From Kryptolebias marmoratus (taxonomy: Eukaryota; Chordata; Actinopteri; Cyprinodontiformes; Rivulidae): 64,000 nt of DNA. This document shows positions 58,693 to 64,000 of this stretch, in pieces. Below the pieces are notes generated by a model that made no database searches, was not told the DNA's origin, and worked only from the letters and a program-made list of their open reading frames with translations. The stretch's first letter is position 1, and the number at the start of each line of letters is the position of its first letter. Both the position numbers and the translations under genes were made by a program. Location: positions 20,645,574 to 20,709,573 of the forward strand of contig NC_051453.1 of assembly GCF_001649575.2 (NCBI RefSeq), written 5' to 3'.

Positions 58693-60179
58693 AGTATATA
58701 AATACTTTATATAACTGTATATAACTTAAACTTATAAAATGTAGGTTTTTTTCTCATAATTCTAGAAACATTTAAAGTTTATATAACATGCATTTCAGTA
58801 TTTAGACATGGAAAACTGCAGGGAAAACAGGGATGAGACGGATCCAAGTGGTAGAATCTGTGCGAGCTCCGACTGTCAGAAAGTGCTCATTTAAACAAAG
58901 TTTATCAATAAGACATACCAACACAACCCAGTCTTGTCGTAACTGGGAGGTCGTATCATCATGACCTAATACTGAACTACGGACAGTCATGCGGTATACA
59001 GGGCTATGCTGTTACGCCAAATGAGGACATCTCAAAGAGCCTACAGGTATGTAGCATTTAGTCATTAAATGAATGCAAGCCATTAAATGTTATTAGGAAG
59101 CATTATGTTTGATTCTCAAGTGCATTAAAAATGTTTTAGTAGTTCCCAAGAAAAATAATTGAGATACACAATTTCAGATCCTTTGAATAATATACAATTA
59201 TAAAGTGTTATGTACATCAGTGTAAACATATGGGGCCATTTGCATTTTGGTGATATATCCCTTTGGCCAGTCAGCACACAGTCTTTGTGTAGTGGTGGTT
59301 GTAAGTGAAGATAGGGAGACAGCCAGTAAAACTGACAAACTCTATTACAAATGTGCTAGCAAGTCAGACACCATTACAGGACTGCTTCGCTCTCTCTAAC
59401 GGTCTCATCCTCCTGTGCAGTTCTACTTAACCCAGCCTCTTCAGCCCTACGGTGTCACAGTAGTGCCATCTAGGGACCATAAGTAATAACAGCAACAACA
59501 GCAACATAAATGCATTCACTGCGTAAACTTCAGAACACAGCACGTCAGAAACTTGGCAGGATTGAAATGAGGAAAATACTAGGAGCACAGAAGAAATGAG
59601 GAAATGCAAATTCCAGCAAAAGTGGATGGAAAACAGGGTTATTGGGTCAGGGTAGAGCTGCTGCCTGATAATTGGCAAGGTGGAGAAGGATATCACCATG
59701 ACTGTTTAAACTAAAGAGCTTAGGACAGTGGAGGTAAATGCTGTGAAATGTCACTTGTGCTTTGACGGCCAGAAATCAGCAGTAGGAGGCAGAAAAAGTG
59801 GTTACCCGTGTACAGCGCCTTTTGACCAACAACGTAATGTGTTTAACAGCTACAGCTACAAAGAGTGGCACAAACTGCACAGCTGCAGTTTTTACAGCTT
59901 TCATTCAAGCTGCTACCGTCGGAAAATCAAGCACCTTCGAGCATATTATGGATTGGGGTGGGGGTACGGGGTACAAACGCAAAGAACTGAAAACATTAGG
60001 TCAGAATTTGAAGCAAAAGTTAGCAAACTCATTCAGATACATAAACAATGAAGAACATTTTGACAAATTGCAAAAGAATATAGAAAGATAAAAAAAATTG
60101 AATTGCACTTGCTCAAAGAAAGAACATTTCATAAATAATAAAACAAGCTCTGATTAAAAACTGGAATAAAAAAAATAGA
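58693..60179. other. Unique sequence, AT-rich toward the right
   Basis: Frames at 59728-60051 and 59798-60091 overlap on the same strand with no family features. Nothing else recognised. Confidence 0.42.
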
Positions 60180-60557
60180 GCAATAAAATACATTTTTTGC
60201 TTTAATCAAAGGCAGTGACAAAGACAGTCTCCAACTTTGTTTTAAAGGAGCTCACAGGCGGAGCAGTCCGGCAGTTTTCTGAGAGTTTCTTCCAAATATT
60301 TGGTCCATAAAAGATGAATGCAGCTTCTGCATGTTTGGTTCTGACTCTGGGGACAGAGAGCAGATTTGATCCAGACGACCTCAGAGGTCTCGATGATTCC
60401 TAATGCAGCAGAAGATCACAGATGCATTTTGAACCCAGACTGCTTAGTGCTTTGTAAGCCAGGCAGCAACAAGATTTTAAAATTAATTCTCTGAGCAACA
60501 TGATGGCTTCCTGTGTAAAGACCTCAGAACTGGACTGACGGGATTGACTCTCTTTTT
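60180..60557 (+). repeat. Family D dispersed repeat, left part (split)
   Basis: The phrases aaggagctcacaggcgg, tttggtccataaaagatgaa, tttgtaagccaggcagcaac and agacctcagaactggactg belong to a widespread fish repeat as I recall it. The block breaks at about 60557 and continues at 62041. Confidence 0.7.
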
Positions 60558-61309
60558 CGGAGCCTCTCTTTGCATATTATCCAAATAAAACATTTTTTTT
60601 TAACTATGGATCTGGTCAGCTGGTCTCTCAACGCAATTGATCGAATTTTCTCGATGTGAAGGCTGACCAAAGGAGAGCCAGCTTGCCCTGAGAAGACATT
60701 TTTCGCTGGATACACGTTGGATTCCTGGAAACGTTGGAATCCTGTTTGTCTATCGAGTCTTTCTGTGGAAGATGTGGAAGATCTTTATATATTTGGATTT
60801 TTGATAACAGGATTTCTGGATGAGGCAGTTACCTGACTTATCATCAAATTCGTTTGATGGGTTCGGCGATCAACAATCAAACTCTGTGGTTACGGGAGCT
60901 GAATTGTAAGCTGAATGCGATCCTTTTACAGGACCGCAGACTGAATTGCGGTTCCAGGACTCATGAATAATATGGTTTCATCTTGGAGAAAGTTGCTCGT
61001 TCGAAACAGGCGGAATGGTCCCGGAATTTGGCTGTTTGGATTCGCCATTAAGAAGTATCAGCAAGACTTTCAAGGCTGACAGAAAACAAGACTGCCTGAA
61101 CCAAAACAATTACTGTTTGTTTGTGAATTGGCTCCCCTAGGCTGACCTTGGTCAGCTATCTTGAAATTTCTCCTGGAACTATGCAGACAATATGCTCTGC
61201 TCCCTCTGCCTAAGGACATCTGTGAATCCGTTCAGAGCTCGCTGATAAAATTCCATCACATTATCAATGACAATGGCCTCTGTGACGTGATTCGTGGACT
61301 TCTTTACAA

Positions 61310-61336
61310 ACACACACACACACACACACACACACA
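61310..61336 (+). repeat. (CA)n microsatellite
   Basis: About 13 CA units inside the nested element. Confidence 0.97.
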
Positions 61337-61372
61337 TTCACTCACCCCACTGCCTCCAACCACCTCTACATG

Positions 61373-61515
61373 CACACACACACACTCTCCGCTGTTTCTG
61401 CTGTTTCTGAGTCATCACTCTCACTCCCCCCCCACCCCCCACCCCCCACNCACACACACACACACACATACGCACACTTACTGCTGTTTCTGAGTAATCT
61501 CTCTCACCCCCCCTT
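61373..61515 (+). repeat. Diverged tandem duplication with CA and C tracts
   Basis: Two related units (about 61373-61437 and 61450-61515). Each is (CA)n, then ctgctgtttctgagt, then ctctcac and a C run. The single N at 61450 lies at their junction. Confidence 0.75.
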
Positions 61516-62041
61516 CCTCCTTAATTATCTTAGTTAGTAATTCTTAGGTCGGCCGTATAGCGGGCCTTCTGGTACTATTTAGAAAGTTTGGCACCGTTAG
61601 TCTTAGCATTATCATGTTTTAGCTTATTTAGCCCTCCTGTACGATTAGTTTAGTTCTGTACATTTAGTTTAGTTTAGTTTATCCTTAGCTCATACTTTAG
61701 ATATAGTTAGATTGTTAGATTCCTAATTGTTGTTTAGTTTAGCTCTGTCTTAGCTCATGTTTAGATGTGTTTAGTTAATCGGATTATAATTTCATTTAGA
61801 TTTTTTTAGCTACTATTTTGACTGTCTTGGCTCATGCTTAGATATGTCTGGTTTCGTCATTTTATTTAGATTATCCTATATTTCATTTAGATTTTACATG
61901 ATTCATTTAGAATACATGATTGTTGTTTTTTTCTTTTTTGTGTTTCATTGTGTTGGATTCTGTTTTTGTTTCTGTTGTAAAGCACTTTGGATTGCCTTGT
62001 TGCTGAAAAGCGCTATATAAATAAATCTCACACACTTCACT

Positions 62042-62285
62042 TCTTGGTCTTTGTGAGTAGCAGTGTTCTGGATCAGCGGCAGCTGTATGATAGTTTTTAG
62101 AAAGAACAAAAAATACTCTATTTCAATAGTAAAATTGTCTAAAGATGAATGCATGGACAAGTTTTCATAAGTCCTGCAGAGACATCAAGTCCTTTAATTT
62201 TAGCTCTATTCTTTAGGTGGTAGAAGGCCGTCCCAGTAACTGTTTTAATGTGGTTGTTTATACTCAGGTCTGAGTACATGAAATT
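62042..62285 (+). repeat. Family D dispersed repeat, right part (split)
   Basis: Resumes the block broken at 60557: gcagtgttctggatcagcgg, then gatgaatgcatggacaag, then cttaggtggtagaagg-like words. From memory of the family the two parts would be contiguous without the insertion. Confidence 0.68.
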
Positions 62286-62289
62286 GCCA

Positions 62290-62446
62290 TTAAAAAGCAT
62301 TACGGGGCACATTATGGGGCACATCAAAGGCAATGAGGGGTTCAGTGTCTTGCCCAGGGACACTTCATGCGACTGCATACTGGTCGAATCGAACCTTCGA
62401 CTCTCTCGTTGGAGGATGGCTGCTGTAACCACTGAGCCACAGCCGT
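62290..62446 (-). repeat. tRNA-derived SINE head with legible A and B boxes
   Basis: On the minus strand the 5' end reads ggctgtggctcagtggttac. It has an A box (tggctcagtgg, complement at 62429-62439) and a B box (ggttcgattcg, complement at 62385-62395). The body follows with agtgtccctgggcaagacac. Spacing and motifs are those of a tRNA-type internal RNA polymerase III promoter. No cloverleaf is complete, so it is not a functional tRNA gene. Confidence 0.82.
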
Positions 62447-62922
62447 TCTAAATAAGATATGTCGTTCTAAAACCTGAATTTACTTTTCTGCACTGATGGT
62501 GCCTTTCCAGATGGGTAAGATGCCCCAGTCATAGGCACAAATGCACCTCCACACTACCAGAGAGGCAGGCTTTTGAACTGTCTGTTGATAACAGGCCAGA
62601 TAGTACCTCTCCTTTTTAATATGGATGATGCGACATCCATAGCTGCTAAAAAGAATTGCATGTTTTGATTTGTCTTTTCAATTAGCATCAGTTCATTTTA
62701 AATGAGCTTTGGTCCAGAGAAGAGGGCAGCATTTCTGAATATGGTTTCTTCTTTGCATGATAGAGCTTTAACCTGCATTTGTGGATGCCTTGGTAAACCG
62801 TATTTACAGACAATTTTGGGTTTTTTCTTTTACATTACTGTGCCTTCCTGTCAGTACACTACAAGTCAGTCCAACTTGATTCTGGATTCTAAAACTGAGT
62901 AAACTGATAGTTCTACATAATT
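62447..62922. other. Unique sequence
   Basis: Nothing recognised. Confidence 0.5.
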
Positions 62923-63178
62923 ACCTCCGCAGAGGAGGTTATGTTTTCAGTAGTGATGGTTAGTTTGTCCATCCATGTCTGTCTCTCTGTCTGTTAGAAA
63001 GAAAATTTAAAAAATAATGAACAAATTTTGCTAAAATTTTCAGAAAATGTTGGGTTGTCACAAAAAACAAGTGATCATATTTTGGTGGTGATCTGGATAA
63101 CGATCCAAATCCTACAGTTCTTTAATGACCCTATGGCCTTGGCAGAGGTTTGAGCTCTCCGAGTGCTTCTAATTACTA
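62923..63178 (+). repeat. Family B dispersed repeat
   Basis: Starts at cctccgcagaggaggttatg with a short internal palindrome. It contains aaaattttcagaaaatgttg and tttggtggtgatctggataac, and ends with ttggcagaggtttgagctct and ccgagtgctt. This is a common teleost repeat as I recall it. Non-coding. Confidence 0.8.
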
Positions 63179-63276
63179 TTATTTGTGGAAGGTATAAATT
63201 TACCTAAGCATTGCGGTAAACTGTAGTGTAGGTAACTTGTCACTGTAGCACAGACACAGATTTATTTATTTTTTGA

Positions 63277-63279
<3 letters not shown>
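63179..63279. other. Unique sequence
   Basis: Nothing recognised. Confidence 0.5.

Positions 63280-63321
<42 letters not shown>
63280..63321. repeat. (TA)n microsatellite
   Basis: About 20 TA units. Confidence 0.97.
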
Positions 63322-63324
<3 letters not shown>

Positions 63325-63634
63325 TAGCATAGGCACACATAACAGACAAACCAGGGAAAAAAAACAAACAGAAAATGTCACGTTTTCATACAATGTGACC
63401 TTTTATCTGAACTAATATGGCATAATACTCACGTATGACACAAATTACCACATTCTTTCAACTGCAGGTTCTGGTAATTGCAACAGTTGATGGCAAATCA
63501 TTAGATAGCTGAGATGTTTATGATCTGCTGCCATTCTGGCAATGACTAAGGATGCTCACCTGGCACCTAGCAAGTTGGTGGTACAAATTATTGTCTTGTT
63601 AGGATAGACTGCACTGGACTTGGCCAGTCCAGTG
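63322..63634. other. Unique sequence
   Basis: Nothing recognised. Confidence 0.5.
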
Positions 63635-63950
63635 GATCTTGTTTAAAATTAAAAATACACCTCAGAAAATGTTTTTTCAGGTGTTGACTTTTGTTAATTC
63701 AGATAGTGCTTACCTTGTTGCTGTATTTTCAAGTATTTTTTTTCTAATACACATACCTGTAATTATTATAAGCCTAAAAAAAAAGTCATGTAACATCATG
63801 ATTGTGTGCAGGGGAGTAGGCAGGACTTAAAGCCCCACATCCCTAGTGCTCAGACTCTGATTCCAAAAATACCACTTGGCAGTTTCCATAAACTGGATCC
63901 TACTGGCTTCAGTTCCCAACAACAAGAGAAGATGGGGGACACTTGGTTTA
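63635..63950. repeat. Family C dispersed repeat, copy 2
   Basis: Collinear with 32215-32530 over about 310 bp, including ggcttcagttcccaacaa near the right end. It is slightly diverged, and no terminal repeats are visible. Confidence 0.85.
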
Positions 63951-64000
63951 TAATATATACAGTATTTGTTTCCAAGACATATTACAAAATCCCAAGTTCT

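Larger units (their letters stand above)
60558..62041 (+). mobile_element. Non-LTR-type insertion (~1.48 kb) nested in family D
   Basis: The sequence begins near 60558 and ends with gctgaaaagcgctatataa, aataaa and a short CACTTC-type tail, like the fragment at 16380-16492. It includes (CA)n tracts and many tttagt / ttagattt words in the 3' half. Because its 3' terminus is shared with another locus and it interrupts an older repeat, I read it as a retroposed element. It contains no recognisable reverse transcriptase, so it is non-autonomous or heavily truncated. No target duplication could be fixed. Confidence 0.65.

Noticed and set aside
62290..62446. Functional tRNA gene
   Set aside because: A and B boxes are present but no complete cloverleaf or acceptor stem; the body continues as a SINE.
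1..64000. Bacterial or viral gene system (operons, defence islands, prophage)
   Set aside because: Base composition, SINE/LINE/MITE content, microsatellites and lack of long open frames all indicate vertebrate nuclear DNA; no viral gene was recognised.

Overview
This window looks like nuclear DNA from a teleost fish. It carries two decayed Rex3-type (RTE-clade) LINE copies, several tRNA-headed SINE copies, MITEs with TTAA or 8-bp target duplications, and many simple repeats. It also has short unresolved gaps (N runs at 41899-42828 and 47403-47925, single Ns at 27679, 33726, 53773 and 61450), as in a draft vertebrate assembly. I found no convincing host protein-coding exon, no rRNA or tRNA gene, no CRISPR array and no prokaryotic operon. 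Open frames in the window are short, many lack an ATG, and the longest ones are either LINE remnants or run through Ns. The best reading is a gene desert or a very large intron.

Layout. 1-10 kb is mostly AT-rich unique sequence with (TA)n tracts and a GC-richer, possibly conserved stretch at 8.1-10.0 kb. 10-18 kb holds three copies of an old internally repeated element (here 'family A'), a TTAA-type MITE, a hAT-type MITE with a perfect 8-bp duplication, and a promoter-like repeat relic at 17.5-18.06 kb. 18-31 kb carries two SINE copies, a second TTAA MITE and the strongest candidates for conserved non-coding DNA (20.4-20.9, 22.9-24.7 and 29.8-31.0 kb). 31-43.2 kb is a dense transposon graveyard: family A copies, a plus-strand Rex3 fragment with perfect target duplications, a minus-strand Rex3 copy with internal deletions and a 1.35-kb foreign insertion, and an unclassified hairpin-bearing element interrupted by an assembly gap. 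43-58 kb alternates unique, possibly regulatory blocks with a LINE 3' end, a (GATA)n tract at a gap, two more family A copies and a G-quadruplex-prone run. 58-64 kb holds a SINE, a nested 1.48-kb insertion inside an older repeat, a tRNA-type SINE head with legible A and B boxes, and a second copy of the repeat found at 32.2 kb.

No set of genes works together here. Any function is likely to be cis-regulatory (unverified conserved non-coding candidates) or to come from sequence carried by repeats. The most interesting signals are: two repeat copies sharing a four-half-site AGGTCA array with identical spacing (17635-17661 and 42941-42967), one of them followed by a TATA box and a plausible 102-bp intron; a 17-bp perfect hairpin at 40765-40801; the roughly 290-bp monomer structure of family A; and two nested insertions. 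Family names and consensus comparisons rest on recall, not on a database search.
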